64,000 nucleotides of DNA from NCBI RefSeq assembly GCF_001571775.1, contig NZ_LRVM01000004.1, forward strand, positions 62,001 through 126,000. The letters are read 5' to 3'. The position numbers and the translations under genes are program-made. Below, one piece after another: positions 26,793-35,885 of the stretch. The notes under the pieces were generated by a model. The model was not told the DNA's origin, did no database searches, and saw nothing but the letters and a program-made list of their open reading frames with translations. The stretch is from Anaerotignum neopropionicum (lineage in GTDB: Bacteria; Bacillota; Clostridia; Lachnospirales; Anaerotignaceae). The number at the start of each line of letters is the position of its first letter. The first letter of the stretch is position 1.

Positions 26793-26954
26793 ATGGGCTG
26801 CGAACAATGGAAAGACCAAATTTCAAGTTTTGAACGCATTGATGTTTGCTATTTATAAAGGAATTCTTTCCCAAGACTGCAAAGCCGTGCTGCTGGTTTA
26901 AAGCAAAATGATGAATTTACAATTATTCTGGCTTCTGAACCTCGACCCCTTTAA
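26793..26954 (+). pseudogene. Broken DUF2249-like gene
   Basis: From ATG 26793 (AGGGG upstream) one frame reads MGCEQWKDQISSFERIDVCYL, stop (26856), then continues without a shift as FPRLQSRAAGLKQNDEFTII and LASEPRPL before a second stop (26952). The second part fits the DUF2249 end ('L-K-x-G-E-x-x-x-I-x-x-x-x-E-P-R-P-L'). Two nonsense codons in one frame make it a recent pseudogene. DUF2249 proteins often accompany hemerythrin and Hcp. Confidence 0.55.
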
Positions 26955-27080
26955 GGTGCAGTAAGCCTCATTTGTATTCGAAAGATTTAGGGAAGCCTCT
27001 TCATACGCTTGACTTTGCGTTTGCAATAGAATAGCCTTATGTTGGAAAATAATGGTATTATATGAAAGCGGGAGAAAAAA

Positions 27081-27746
27081 ATGGATACTTTTTTTTTATC
27101 GAATACAAATTTGTTTCGTGGCACTACCCCGGAAGAGGTGGCTTCTATGCTGGGTTGCCTTATGGCGGAAGAAAAATACTATCGGAAAGATGAAGTGATT
27201 TATCGCACTGGAGATATTGTTCACAAAATTGGAATGGTAATAACCGGAAGTGTTTCTATTGAGAACGATGACATCTGGGGGAATAAAAGTATTTTAGATA
27301 AAATTGGCCCTGGTCAAGTATTTGCGGAAACCTATGCCTGTGCCCCGGGAGAACCGTTGATGGTTAGTGCAGTGGCTGCAGAAACTACAGGTATTTTATT
27401 TTTGGATGTAGCCAAAACATTGCAGCCGTGTTCTTCCGCTTGTGGACATCACGGAAAACTTATTCGCAACCTCCTGACAATCTCCGCTCAGAAGAACTTA
27501 GTTTTATCCCGTCGTATTTTCCATACTTCGGCGAAGTCTATTCGGGGGCGTTTGCTTTCGTATCTTTCTTTCCAAGCGACCCGTGAAGGACAGCGTGAAT
27601 TTGACATTCCCTTTAATCGTCAGCAATTGGCCGATTACCTAAGTGTAGACCGCAGTGCCCTTTCAAATGAACTAGGTAAAATGCAGCGGGAAGGATTGAT
27701 AACGGTTCATAGAAACCATTTTTGTATCAAGTCCGATATTAAATGA
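27081..27746 (+). CDS. Crp/Fnr-family transcriptional regulator
   Basis: 221 aa. N-terminal cNMP-like beta roll (about 10-130: YYRKDEVIYRTGD, MVITGSVSIENDD), dimer helix (about 130-155), and a winged HTH with NRQQLADYLSVDRSALSNEL at about 175-195. A CSSACGHH cluster near residue 118 could bind an Fe-S cluster or haem but the Fnr four-Cys N-terminus is absent. GGGAG before ATG 27081. It lies downstream of hcp and hemerythrin and probably controls them through the palindrome at 22983-23010. HcpR-like role is inference. Confidence 0.88.
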   Translation: MDTFFLSNTNLFRGTTPEEVASMLGCLMAEEKYYRKDEVIYRTGDIVHKIGMVITGSVSIENDDIWGNKSILDKIGPGQVFAETYACAPGEPLMVSAVAAETTGILFLDVAKTLQPCSSACGHHGKLIRNLLTISAQKNLVLSRRIFHTSAKSIRGRLLSYLSFQATREGQREFDIPFNRQQLADYLSVDRSALSNELGKMQREGLITVHRNHFCIKSDIK

Positions 27747-27953
27747 GATTTTTGCCTGTTGGAACTACACAAGAAATCCAAATCTAGGAGCGCAAAACTA
27801 GTTTGTAATAAATGAATTTCTGCGAAAAAAATTAAAATAAACGATGTTATTTATAAAAAGATTTATGAATGTTATTTTGGGTAATAAAATTTTGCATAAC
27901 TATCTTTAAAACGTTAAAAATAGAGTAAAAGATATTAAAATTTGGAGGTAGCT

Positions 27954-28355
27954 ATGAAAGAAATTATGGAGTTTTTGAAAAAGAATAAGTTTGGAAATCT
28001 TGCAACCTGTAACGGAAACAAACCGGACACCCGTCCCTTTGAAGTAGCGCATATTGCAAACGAGGGACTTTTGTTCTATGTGTCTGCGGATACAGAATTA
28101 AGTAAACAGTTAAAGGAAAATCCCAATATTTGTTTTTGTGCAACAGATGAAAAATATAACTATGTAAAAATCACAGGTGAAATTTCCTTTAGCAACAAAC
28201 AAGAAGATAAGGATAAGGTGCTTGAAAACAGTCATTTTGCAAAAAAAGTTTTCGAATCCTGTGGTACAGAGAAAATGGAAGTGTTCTATCTCTCACATGG
28301 GCAGGGCATGTTACATCATCACATAGATGATAACATCATAAAAGAAAGCTTTTAA
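27954..28355 (+). CDS. Pyridoxamine 5'-phosphate oxidase-family flavin protein
   Basis: 133 aa from ATG 27954 with GGAGG upstream. FMN-binding split-barrel: FGNLATCNGNKPDTRPF is the first strand and flavin loop, LLFYVSADTELSKQLKENPN the second, FCATDEKYNYVKITGEISF the third. A short C-terminus ends in histidines (HGQGMLHHHIDD). These proteins often act as flavin reductases or oxidoreductases in redox stress; the substrate is unknown. A terminator follows at 28391. Confidence 0.82.
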   Translation: MKEIMEFLKKNKFGNLATCNGNKPDTRPFEVAHIANEGLLFYVSADTELSKQLKENPNICFCATDEKYNYVKITGEISFSNKQEDKDKVLENSHFAKKVFESCGTEKMEVFYLSHGQGMLHHHIDDNIIKESF

Positions 28356-28390
28356 TTAGAAGAGAGAAATAATAAGAGGAAGTATATGTT

Positions 28391-28443
28391 AAAAACATCT
28401 ATTTTAATTAGAATATTATATTCTAAAGCGAGTAGGTGTTTTT
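28391..28443 (+). terminator. Terminator after the flavin protein
   Basis: AAAAACATCTA pairs with TAGGTGTTTTT (one mismatch), ends in T-run. Confidence 0.65.
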
Positions 28444-28523
28444 GCTTATATACTAAATATAATAAAAAGTTAAATGAGAAATAGATCACCGGATTTGGTG
28501 ATTTTTAAGACTACTTTGTATAA

Positions 28524-28721
28524 TTCGTTAACAAGGATACCTACCATGACAGTCTGATTTTTGACAAAATCCTACAGGCAAAAAATGCTGATTATTTGGG
28601 ATGGACAGATTTTTTTGTTCAAAGCTGTAAAAAGCATGGCATGGAGTGGTATAAACATAATGCAAAGATAGATTCAAAAAAATCTTTTCTGTTGTTTGGT
28701 AATATTATTTCACCATTTTAG
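28524..28721 (+). other. Unrecognised open fragment
   Basis: A 66-codon open frame without a start gives DTYHDSLIFDKILQAKNADY and then GWTDFFVQSCKKHGMEWYKH and ends in stop at 28719. It is protein-like (balanced residues, no low complexity), so it is probably the C-terminal remnant of a lost gene. No family is recognised. Confidence 0.3.
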
Positions 28722-28810
28722 GATACAATTTTATAAAATAATTAAGAATATGAATAAAATCACTATAAAGTCAAATGATAAAAAAGAAACAACGTTAAGG
28801 AGGTTTTAAA

Positions 28811-29158
28811 ATGGGTATTGTTACAACAGCAACAGATAAGTTTCAAGTTTGTATTGATGTTTGTGTGAAATGTACACAGGCTTGCTATGAGTGTTTTGAC
28901 GCGTGTTTAAAAGAAACTGATCTTAACAAACGAAAAAAATGTGTATCTATTTTAGTGGAATGTGCCATGATGTGCCAAATGTCAGTTGCTTTGATGTCTA
29001 TGAATAGACAGATAGCCTATGATCAATGTGAGTTGTGCGGAAAAATCTGTGTGAAATGTGCCCAGGAGTGTGCAGAGATGCAAGATGACCATTGCAGAAA
29101 GTGTGCAGAAATTTGCAGAACGTGTGCAGATGAATGTATAAAATTAGCATCGACCTAA
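28811..29158 (+). CDS. Cys-rich four-helix-bundle protein (DUF326, copper-storage type)
   Basis: 115 aa, AAGGAGG before ATG 28811. It contains many Cys in helical i, i+3/i+4 patterns (CIDVCVKCTQACYECFDAC; CVKCAQECAEMQDDHC; CRTCADEC). This is the DUF326 family, four-helix bundles whose inward-facing Cys bind Cu(I) (Csp-type). It is cytosolic (no signal peptide). It is last in the stress group and would buffer copper or thiol-reactive stress. Cys density is higher than in any neighbour. Confidence 0.85.
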   Translation: MGIVTTATDKFQVCIDVCVKCTQACYECFDACLKETDLNKRKKCVSILVECAMMCQMSVALMSMNRQIAYDQCELCGKICVKCAQECAEMQDDHCRKCAEICRTCADECIKLAST

Positions 29159-29223
29159 GTATGATTTTTCATGAAGCAAGGCACCTCATCAATAGGTTCC
29201 TTATTTTTGTAAACCCAATAAGC

Positions 29224-29242
29224 TTCCCTGCTAAGCAGGGAA
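29224..29242. repeat. Hairpin TTCCCTGCT / AGCAGGGAA
   Basis: Perfect 9-bp arms, one-base loop; lies after the DUF326 gene. It may be part of a termination region with the next hairpin. Confidence 0.5.
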
Positions 29243-29265
29243 AATAAAAAAGATTTAACGATGAG

Positions 29266-29327
29266 AAAATCTCCTATGCTACTATAAATTGAGTCTGCAA
29301 GACACAATAGAGCATAGGAGATTTTTA
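29266..29327 (+). terminator. Terminator-like hairpin
   Basis: Perfect 15-bp stem AAAATCTCCTATGCT / AGCATAGGAGATTTT with a 30-base loop and a T-run; may also be the ends of a small element. Confidence 0.6.
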
Positions 29328-29478
29328 TGAATGCAAATAATTTAGTTTATATATCTTGGAAATGCTGATATCAGATTGTTTTTGGTCTGATTTAAAAAGT
29401 AAAGGATTTGTGAACAGACGCTGATATGAAATGAAACTCAAAAAATCAAGTTACTGCACCGTGCTGAATTTAAGATAT

Positions 29479-29519
29479 AAAAACACTTGGATTTTATTTT
29501 AGAATCCAAGTGTTTTTTT
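29479..29519 (+). terminator. Strong terminator in gene-free region
   Basis: AAAAACACTTGGATT pairs perfectly with AATCCAAGTGTTTTT, followed by T-run. No clear gene precedes it, so it may mark the end of a short transcript or a decayed gene. Confidence 0.7.
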
Positions 29520-30105
29520 GGTAGCATAAAAGAAAGTTGGAAATTTTTTAGTGTCAAAAGGCATATGAACATAATATGTTTCAGACGGAAGACTAAATTT
29601 TTTAAAACCGAAGGGTTTGGGAAAAGTCTTTTTTTCAAAATTTTTTTTTACATCTTCGGTGTCTGGTTGGGGGGATGGACGAGAAGGAGAATGCGAATGA
29701 AATGGACTCCCCAGAATACGCTTTGCCCATCCGGGGAGTCAGGGGGTTTCAGCCTTTTGGTCGTAGAGGATCATCTATTTGTTTTTTTTATATTTGAAAA
29801 AGCTTGAAGAAGTTGAGTTTTCTTCGAAGGGTGTCAACTTTGTCGACACCCTTAAACAAAATATGATTTTCCTTGTGTACGGTTCTTTGGTATGAAGACA
29901 GAGAAGGGGTTATCCGGTGGAGTGAATAATAAGCATTTTTATTATGAAGCCTTTTGTTTTATATAGAAATTAGAATATGGATTCATTGTTTTTTAGAAAG
30001 TTTTATATCATCTGTGTTATTGCCGCTTTTTTGTACCTATCATTTCTTTTTGCCATAAAATTTCCATAAAAAAATTTCAAACAAAGTAATTTATCTTACA
30101 TCAGT
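29520..30105. other. Gene-free stretch with hairpins
   Basis: Contains perfect hairpins GACTCCCC/GGGGAGTC (29705-29740) and AAGGGTGTC/GACACCCTT (29827-29853). An open frame at 29487-29807 runs through the first hairpin and has no family resemblance. Possibly structured RNA or debris of elements. Confidence 0.4.
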
Positions 30106-32052
30106 TTAGCGGGTTACCAAACTTTGAGATATTCCTCTTTGTTCTATCCCAAGGGGCAGAGAAACCTCTGCATGGAAACCCTTGTCGTCGGCATACAGAT
30201 TAATTACGCCGTTATAGCGTTCCACGCTTTCCAAAACGGAGGAAATGCCAAGACCAAAGCCGTTTCTCTTGGAGGATAGGTATTTTTCTCCTCTGGTTTT
30301 CAGCTCTCCATCAAAGCTATTGTCCACAACAAATTCAAGCTGCCCTTCCTGTGCTCGACCGGCAATAAAAATCGTTTTCGATCCTGTTTTCTGCCGAAGG
30401 CAGGCTTCTACAGCATTCTCCAGCAGGTTTCCAAGAAGACCACACAGATCAACAATCGGAAAATTAAGCGTTTCGGGAATCAGGAGCCTTGTGCGGAAGT
30501 GGATACTGTTTGCCTGTGCAAGATTGCTATAATATTGCACTAGTGCATCCAGCTCAATGTTGTCAGTAAGACGGCCAAGCCGCATACCTTCGTTGATTTC
30601 CGTAATACCACGGATATAGTTTTCCAATTCTTCATAGCGCCCTTCGCTGGCAAGGGTCATTAGGGTGCGGAGATGATGGCGGAAGTCATGGCGTAGTTTG
30701 GCAGTTTCATCTACCTTCTGGTTCATCTGCCGAAGATGCTCCACCTGCATAGCCAGCTGGCGTTTCATCTGCCGCTGTTCCTCAGCATAGATAAGGCTGT
30801 GACCGTATCCCATGGCTACATCGTACCACAGAACCACGCCTGTTGCGATTACAAGGTTTAAGCTGCCCCATTCCTGAAACCAGCCGCCAAAGACAGGCTC
30901 ATAGTTTGGTAGAAGGCGATCCCAGACAAAAGCACAGGCATATATAACATCCCCATAGAGCAGAATTGTCGCCTTTTCTATATTTCGACGAACCGCCATT
31001 GCGGCAGTGAATAGAAGATAAACGGCGGTAAGCAGCTTGAAGCCGAAAACCAAATTGGAAAAGGCGAGCATCAATGGCAGTGTAAGCTGTGAGGCAGACA
31101 ATCCATAAAGCAATGCCAGTATGCAGACCAATCCTGCCAAAGCACCGCTGATTATCTGTGCATATTTTTTTGTATCGCAAATGCGGTTGTGGAGAAGGAT
31201 GACAAGCAGCGTTACCAGATAGCCACTGACCAGCTCTATGGAATACCAGGGCTGGATGGATAACGGCAGGATGCCATGTACTACGGAATAGGAAGTAAAC
31301 ACTGTGCTTGCCAAGCACAGCAGGAAAAAAATCCAGATATTGTTCCTGTGGCGGGTACGAATGGCAAGATAAAAGCTGAATATAGCAAGCATAAGGGTCA
31401 CCGTGGTCACGATCAAACAAATGCCAATCCGCAGTCCTCGAGTGGTATTTAAATTTAGCGGTTCTCCAAAGGCAGGTGGATAGACAAGGCCGCTGTATAT
31501 CCATGAGTGGTCACTAACCGCCAGCAGAAGCGTTGTCTTTCCTGAGGCTTCAAAGGTAATCATACGACATTGGGTTTGATTCTGATATTCTAACGAGTCC
31601 GGTTCGCCCATCTGCAGCTTCAGCTTATCATCAATGTAAAATTTATAGGCGGAATAGATTTCTGGAAGCTCAATGGTATATGTGTGCACTTCTTCTGGCA
31701 GATACAGTGTTAAGGCGTAGCTGGCGCTTCCGTGAGGAGAGCGGCGAGAGTCCCCCATGGCAAAATTGGATTGCGCACCAATGGATAGGTATTGATAATT
31801 GTCACCCTGCTGCGTTAAGGTTTCCGGTGTCAGCAAGCGGTCAGCGTAGTAACGCCAGCCGTCTTGTAGATAGCGGATGGGTGTGTTTGCCCAATCTGCC
31901 TTTGATACATAAAGCGCGCCGTTAATGGCTTGGGGCGCGGTCTTTGTGTACTTATTGTCAAAGTGGTATAAAGCGAGAAACAGGGCGGAGGATAGGGTGA
32001 TTATGAAGAGCAGCATCAAAGACCGACGCAATATAAAAGATTTTTTATCCAT
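30106..32052 (-). CDS. Sensor histidine kinase (7TM-DISM sensor, HPK10-type)
   Basis: 648 aa from ATG 32052 (AGGAGG upstream). N-terminal TM, then an extracytoplasmic beta-rich domain (about 40-200, [20 protein letters not shown]), seven membrane segments (about 205-410), a coiled coil ([20 protein letters not shown]) and a kinase core with [11 protein letters not shown] (phospho-His about residue 455), [12 protein letters not shown] (N box) and [10 protein letters not shown] (G box). The type pairs with LytTR regulators such as that at 34108. The start overlaps the stop of the wall-protein gene by eight bases, so sensor, wall protein and regulator form one operon. Confidence 0.9.
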   Translation of the reverse strand: MDKKSFILRRSLMLLFIITLSSALFLALYHFDNKYTKTAPQAINGALYVSKADWANTPIRYLQDGWRYYADRLLTPETLTQQGDNYQYLSIGAQSNFAMGDSRRSPHGSASYALTLYLPEEVHTYTIELPEIYSAYKFYIDDKLKLQMGEPDSLEYQNQTQCRMITFEASGKTTLLLAVSDHSWIYSGLVYPPAFGEPLNLNTTRGLRIGICLIVTTVTLMLAIFSFYLAIRTRHRNNIWIFFLLCLASTVFTSYSVVHGILPLSIQPWYSIELVSGYLVTLLVILLHNRICDTKKYAQIISGALAGLVCILALLYGLSASQLTLPLMLAFSNLVFGFKLLTAVYLLFTAAMAVRRNIEKATILLYGDVIYACAFVWDRLLPNYEPVFGGWFQEWGSLNLVIATGVVLWYDVAMGYGHSLIYAEEQRQMKRQLAMQVEHLRQMNQKVDETAKLRHDFRHHLRTLMTLASEGRYEELENYIRGITEINEGMRLGRLTDNIELDALVQYYSNLAQANSIHFRTRLLIPETLNFPIVDLCGLLGNLLENAVEACLRQKTGSKTIFIAGRAQEGQLEFVVDNSFDGELKTRGEKYLSSKRNGFGLGISSVLESVERYNGVINLYADDKGFHAEVSLPLGIEQRGISQSLVTR

Positions 32053-34111
32053 GGTGTTTCCTCCTAAAATAAGCAATTCCTCCCCCAGCCAACATTAGGC
32101 CCATTGATGCAGGAAGTAGCGGCGAAACACTCTTATGTGTTTTCTCTGCATTTGCCAATTCCGAAATCGTGTAAGTTCCTGGCATATCTGCTGCAAAGCA
32201 CAGAAGCTCGTCATCATAGGAAATGTCTGTGATTTTTTCGCCGGCTTCATTCCCCACGGTTATTTCCGAATTTTCCCACAGTGGCATATATCGAAGACGT
32301 AATACTGTTCCCGCTAGTTCCATAACCGATTTGCCGGAGGCCGCTACCGCAAGAAGAATCTCATTGCTTTTCGGCTGGGTCAATGTAACGGTTAGGGTAT
32401 CTGAATCCGACAGATTCAGCGCCAAAAGCAAACTGCTGGGGATGCTGACCGTTAAATTACCGGAACCAAAAACCACGCTTTCCCCATCTGCGCAGAGATC
32501 TTGCAAACGCATGGCGGAAATTTCCGTTTGGGTGGGAGAATAGGATTCAAAAACAGGGGATGCGGGTTCTTGAGATTGGAATACTGTCTCCTGTTGGGTG
32601 TCAATTTTGTTTGGAACAGGATTCATCACTGTTAAAGCAGTGCCTGGTTGTTGAAATGCCATACATGTCTCTGTACCCTCCACAGTGCCTTCTGTTTCAT
32701 GAGAAAAGGCTGCCTGGGAGTACTCCGGTGTCGATTGCGTTGGAGGGACAGGAATTTGGGTCGTCGCTTCCTCTGGAACAGGCGGCGGAACCAATGTCTC
32801 TTTAACACTGTTATGACTGCCCTTATTTTGAGGGTTGTTAGGTGTATGGGGAGTGGTTGGGGCCGGCTGGGTGTTTGATCCTGTATCGCTGCCATTAGTG
32901 TCACCGCCATCCCGGTCACCTCCGGAATAATCGATTATACTAAGTTCTCCATCAAATTGAAAGGACAGAACACCGGTCTGACCGCCGGGGTAGGTTACCT
33001 TAAGTTCATAAGTGCTTCCGCTTATGAAAATCCACTGGGAGAGTTGGAGGCCATCGGAGACAAGCAAGAAGCCATCGCTTAAACTTGACCATTCTCCGTC
33101 ATCCTGCCGTAGCCATACAGTAAAATCATCTAGCTGTTCTTGTTGCACAGCAGAAATTACCCAGGGAAAATGCAAAAAGCCACGCCCGGCTACGCAACAG
33201 TTGATATCCGGTTCACCGGGTGTTTGAATGGAAACGGCGCACAGTTGACGGGGCAGAGAAACACCCTCCGCCAGCGTATATTCTGTTCCAAGGTTTGGGG
33301 TTGTTGAAACGTAATATACGCCGACTGTGGAGGTATCAACGGCATCTAAAGACCATGCACCTGATACCAAATCATAGTAATTACCGTCAGCGTCATAGCC
33401 TGAAAAGCCTGCAACACAATCGGCAAACCATGAGTCAAGCACCTCCTGGGGCGTATTTACTGCAAACGCCACGGCATCCGTTCGGTAGGGCTCATCAAAG
33501 CTGGTCAGGGTGATTGCCCCAGGGGACATAGCAAGCATAGGCGCAACTACCTGTACGGAAATTGACAACGTGCTTTCTAACCCATCTGCCAGTATGGCCC
33601 CATGGGGAATGGAAATGCATCCCACAGCGGAGTAGCTACCGGGTGTCTCAGCATCCACTGTGCTGAAATCCCATATCACAGACAATGCAAGAGAAGAGGA
33701 AGTGTCATCCTTTTTTGCCGTGCCGGAAATGCCAACGGAATCGAGTGCATTATGTAGCTGTGTGAAGCTGGTATCCTCGCAATCCATTTCAAACGTATCA
33801 GTAAAGGCATCTGGAATGGTATAGGAAATGATGCTGTCGGTATAGTCAAAGTCTTGGGGAAGAGAACTATCCTGGGTTTCATCCGGTGTGTCGTTTTCAT
33901 CTGTATCGGGGGGCTCCTCGGTATCCGTTGGCGTACCTGTATCAGAAGGCGTGATTGTATCTATATTGTCATCCGTATCAGCGTCGCTGTGGGAATCCAT
34001 AACCGTATCGTTCGTTTCTGTATCAGCAGGAGGTACTTCTGCAAAAACGGAAGGTGCAAGCATTCCGCAAAGCAGTAGGGCGGTTAAAATCAATGCAAGC
34101 ATTTGTTTCAT
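32045..34111 (-). CDS. Secreted, membrane-anchored surface protein
   Basis: 688 aa. Signal peptide (MKQMLALILTALLLCGMLAP, cleavage near AFA-EVPP). An acidic Asp/Thr/Pro-rich region (about 27-90) follows, then beta-type domains to 400, a Pro/Thr/Gln-rich linker (about 400-560), a small globular domain, and a C-terminal segment PLLPASMGLMLAGGGIAYFR with basic tail RRKHHG, a membrane anchor. No LPxTG motif. Sandwiched between its LytTR regulator (4-base overlap) and kinase (8-base overlap). I infer a surface sensor partner or the operon's output; no family is recognised. Confidence 0.75.
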   Translation of the reverse strand: MKQMLALILTALLLCGMLAPSVFAEVPPADTETNDTVMDSHSDADTDDNIDTITPSDTGTPTDTEEPPDTDENDTPDETQDSSLPQDFDYTDSIISYTIPDAFTDTFEMDCEDTSFTQLHNALDSVGISGTAKKDDTSSSLALSVIWDFSTVDAETPGSYSAVGCISIPHGAILADGLESTLSISVQVVAPMLAMSPGAITLTSFDEPYRTDAVAFAVNTPQEVLDSWFADCVAGFSGYDADGNYYDLVSGAWSLDAVDTSTVGVYYVSTTPNLGTEYTLAEGVSLPRQLCAVSIQTPGEPDINCCVAGRGFLHFPWVISAVQQEQLDDFTVWLRQDDGEWSSLSDGFLLVSDGLQLSQWIFISGSTYELKVTYPGGQTGVLSFQFDGELSIIDYSGGDRDGGDTNGSDTGSNTQPAPTTPHTPNNPQNKGSHNSVKETLVPPPVPEEATTQIPVPPTQSTPEYSQAAFSHETEGTVEGTETCMAFQQPGTALTVMNPVPNKIDTQQETVFQSQEPASPVFESYSPTQTEISAMRLQDLCADGESVVFGSGNLTVSIPSSLLLALNLSDSDTLTVTLTQPKSNEILLAVAASGKSVMELAGTVLRLRYMPLWENSEITVGNEAGEKITDISYDDELLCFAADMPGTYTISELANAEKTHKSVSPLLPASMGLMLAGGGIAYFRRKHHG

Positions 34112-34833
34112 AGCCTATCCCCCCTAAGTGAACCCACGGAAAGGCTCAAACGCTGTTGTTGTACCTGCCGTTGTAAACGTCGGCTGACCGGTAGCTGCTC
34201 CCCGTTTTTTAGGATGAGATAATCGCCGTTAAGCTCCCGTACCTCCTTTAAGTTCACCACAATGCCCTTAAAGCAGGACATAAACTGAGGAAAGTCTGTC
34301 AGCAGTTGGGAAAGCTCTGAGAAGCTGCCGGATACTGGTACAAGGCAGTCTTCTAAATGGATACAGGCGGAGCGGTTCTGGAAATCTGCATAATGAATAC
34401 GGTTTAGGGCGATTTCCAATGGCTGATTTTTTGTGGTAACTGTGATTGCGGGTTCGCTTTGCGATTCTGCAATTTTGCAGTAGTGCAGCGCCCGTGTGAG
34501 CTTTTCTAACGTGGCAGGCTTTATAATGTAATCCGCAGCCCGAACATCGTAGCTTTTCACACCGAATTCTGAGCTGGTGGTAAGAAAAATTAGGTTGACA
34601 TTCTCGTCCAGCTGCCGTAGCTTTAAGGCGCAGTCCACGCCGTTTTCATTGTTCAGAAAAATATCCATAAAAACAACATCGAAGCTGCCTGGTATGTAAT
34701 TACAAAGCAGCTCTTTGCTGCTGTGAAATTCTTTGATTTGTACCGTTTTCTGCTGTTCCACTTCATATTGCTTCAAAAGGCTACGGAGCATTTCACATTC
34801 AGTAGCCATATCGTCTACGATTGCCGCATTCAT
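34108..34833 (-). CDS. LytTR-family response regulator
   Basis: 241 aa, AAAGGAGGG before ATG 34833. Receiver domain (about 1-118): AIVDDMATECEML acidic pocket, FDVVFMDIFLNNENG with the phospho-Asp (about 57), LTTSSEFGVKSY and YIIKPATLEKL with the switch Thr and Lys. LytTR DNA-binding domain (about 135-235): ALNRIHYADFQNRSACIHLE and PQFMSCFKGIVVNLKEVREL then GEQLPVSRR. The cognate kinase is two genes downstream. Two direct repeats upstream (34899-34930) are likely its own target. Confidence 0.92.
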   Translation of the reverse strand: MNAAIVDDMATECEMLRSLLKQYEVEQQKTVQIKEFHSSKELLCNYIPGSFDVVFMDIFLNNENGVDCALKLRQLDENVNLIFLTTSSEFGVKSYDVRAADYIIKPATLEKLTRALHYCKIAESQSEPAITVTTKNQPLEIALNRIHYADFQNRSACIHLEDCLVPVSGSFSELSQLLTDFPQFMSCFKGIVVNLKEVRELNGDYLILKNGEQLPVSRRLQRQVQQQRLSLSVGSLRGDRL

Positions 34834-34870
34834 TTGAAATCCCTCCTTTGAATATATAAATCTATTTCAT

Positions 34871-34930
34871 ATTATAACATAAATTTTGGAAAACTGTAAC
34901 CGCTTGTGCAGATTTTCGACCGCTTGTGCA
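34871..34930 (-). promoter_or_regulatory. Promoter and LytTR operator of the two-component operon
   Basis: On the minus strand a TATAAT (plus 34871-34876). Upstream, plus-strand ACCGCTTGTGCA occurs at 34899-34910 and 34919-34930, identical 12-mers 20 bases apart: two helical turns, the LytTR-type arrangement. The repeats cover about -35 to -66. Confidence 0.65.
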
Positions 34931-35012
34931 AAACGCCTAGAAATTTCTTTGAAAAAGTGCTACGTTAATCACAATGGAATTTCCATATTTTGAGAAAGAA
35001 GTATTGAAACAA

Positions 35013-35102
35013 TTAGGGAAACACTGGGAAATTTTGTGTGCACAGCCCTTAAGATTTTTTTGACTATCTGCGCGCCCTCCATGAAATCAGCATTTCCCTA
35101 AG
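35013..35102. mobile_element. MITE-like element, copy B (shorter)
   Basis: Shares the ends (TTAGGGAAACACTG and CAGCATTTCCCTAAG) and the right block (GACTATCTGC, CCCTCCAT) with 22430-22599. Internally deleted to about 90 bases. It lies just upstream of the receiver-like gene 35137. Confidence 0.6.
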
Positions 35103-35136
35103 AATTACATTTTTGATAAGGAAAGGAGGCGGTCGT

Positions 35137-35508
35137 GTGAATGTTGCAGTATGCGCGGCGTTTCTGGAGGAGGATGTTTGGGAAGGCCGTCTGATAGAGG
35201 CAGCTTCCCCACAAAGGTTTGATATTACGGAGTGTAATAGCGCACGGGCACTTTTGTCTATGCTGGAATTAAAGCCGTTCTCCCTTCTGGTTGTGGCGTT
35301 AAACGGCGTGGCGGGACTGGATGCGGTGCGGCAGCTTCGCCAAAAAGTACCAGATGTGCCAATCCTATGGATTTCCGATGAAGATTACAGCTTATTTGGC
35401 TATCAATATCGTGTAACCTGTTTTCTGCAAAGACCCGTATCTGATATGGAGTTGAGGGAGGCAGTGACAGGATGCTTACAGCTAAGAAAGGAGGAAATGA
35501 AAGAATGA
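35137..35508 (+). CDS. Degenerate receiver-like protein 1
   Basis: 123 aa from GTG 35137 (AGGAGG eight bases upstream). Alternating beta-alpha pattern of a CheY-type receiver: VAVCAAFLEEDVWEG, SLLVVALNGVAGLDAVRQL, PILWISDEDYSL, RVTCFLQRPVSDMEL. Where the phospho-Asp should be, the strand reads VVALNGV, and the Lys of the last loop is replaced (FLQRP). So it cannot be phosphorylated in the normal way. No output domain. The 4-base ATGA overlap couples it to the next gene. It may be a partner-switch or adaptor for the adjacent SLH surface proteins; unknown. Confidence 0.65.
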   Translation: MNVAVCAAFLEEDVWEGRLIEAASPQRFDITECNSARALLSMLELKPFSLLVVALNGVAGLDAVRQLRQKVPDVPILWISDEDYSLFGYQYRVTCFLQRPVSDMELREAVTGCLQLRKEEMKE

Positions 35509-35864
35509 CAAAAATGATTGCACTTTGCGGTGTTGGTGAAAAAATATCCCACATACTGGAGCAATATAGGGGATTTCGTATTTTACGATTTTTCGATGAA
35601 CGGGAACGGCGTGGAGATGTAAAGCTGGCGTATTTTATGCGGAATGACCCCTCAGTGGCTCTTGCCATTGTGGGCTATTCTGGGGCAGAGGGGCTTGCCG
35701 CCTGTGATTATTTGCGAACGCAAGACAGCACATTGCCTATCCTGTGGCTGTGTGACCGCAGGGAATTTGAGCCCGAAGCAAGGCGCCTTGGTGTAAATTT
35801 TTATGGCACAGGCCCGCCAAATTGGGAGCCGACCATACCTCTTATTCTAAAACAATGTATATAA
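35505..35864 (+). CDS. Degenerate receiver-like protein 2
   Basis: 119 aa from ATG 35505. Again a beta-alpha receiver-like fold: MIALCGVGEKISHILEQ, SVALAIVGYSGAEGLAACDY, LPILWLCDRREFEPEARRLG. No phospho-Asp (AIVGYSG). It shares PILW(I/L) and the G-L-(D/A)-A helix with the previous protein, suggesting duplication. Followed after 21 bases by the giant SLH gene. Function unknown. Confidence 0.6.
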   Translation: MTKMIALCGVGEKISHILEQYRGFRILRFFDERERRGDVKLAYFMRNDPSVALAIVGYSGAEGLAACDYLRTQDSTLPILWLCDRREFEPEARRLGVNFYGTGPPNWEPTIPLILKQCI

Positions 35865-35885
35865 GAAATTTTAAGGAGGAACAAC

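Noticed and set aside
35013-35102. Part of the promoter of the receiver pair only
   Set aside because: The match to 22430-22599 in ends and interior shows it is a dispersed element, though it may still carry a promoter.
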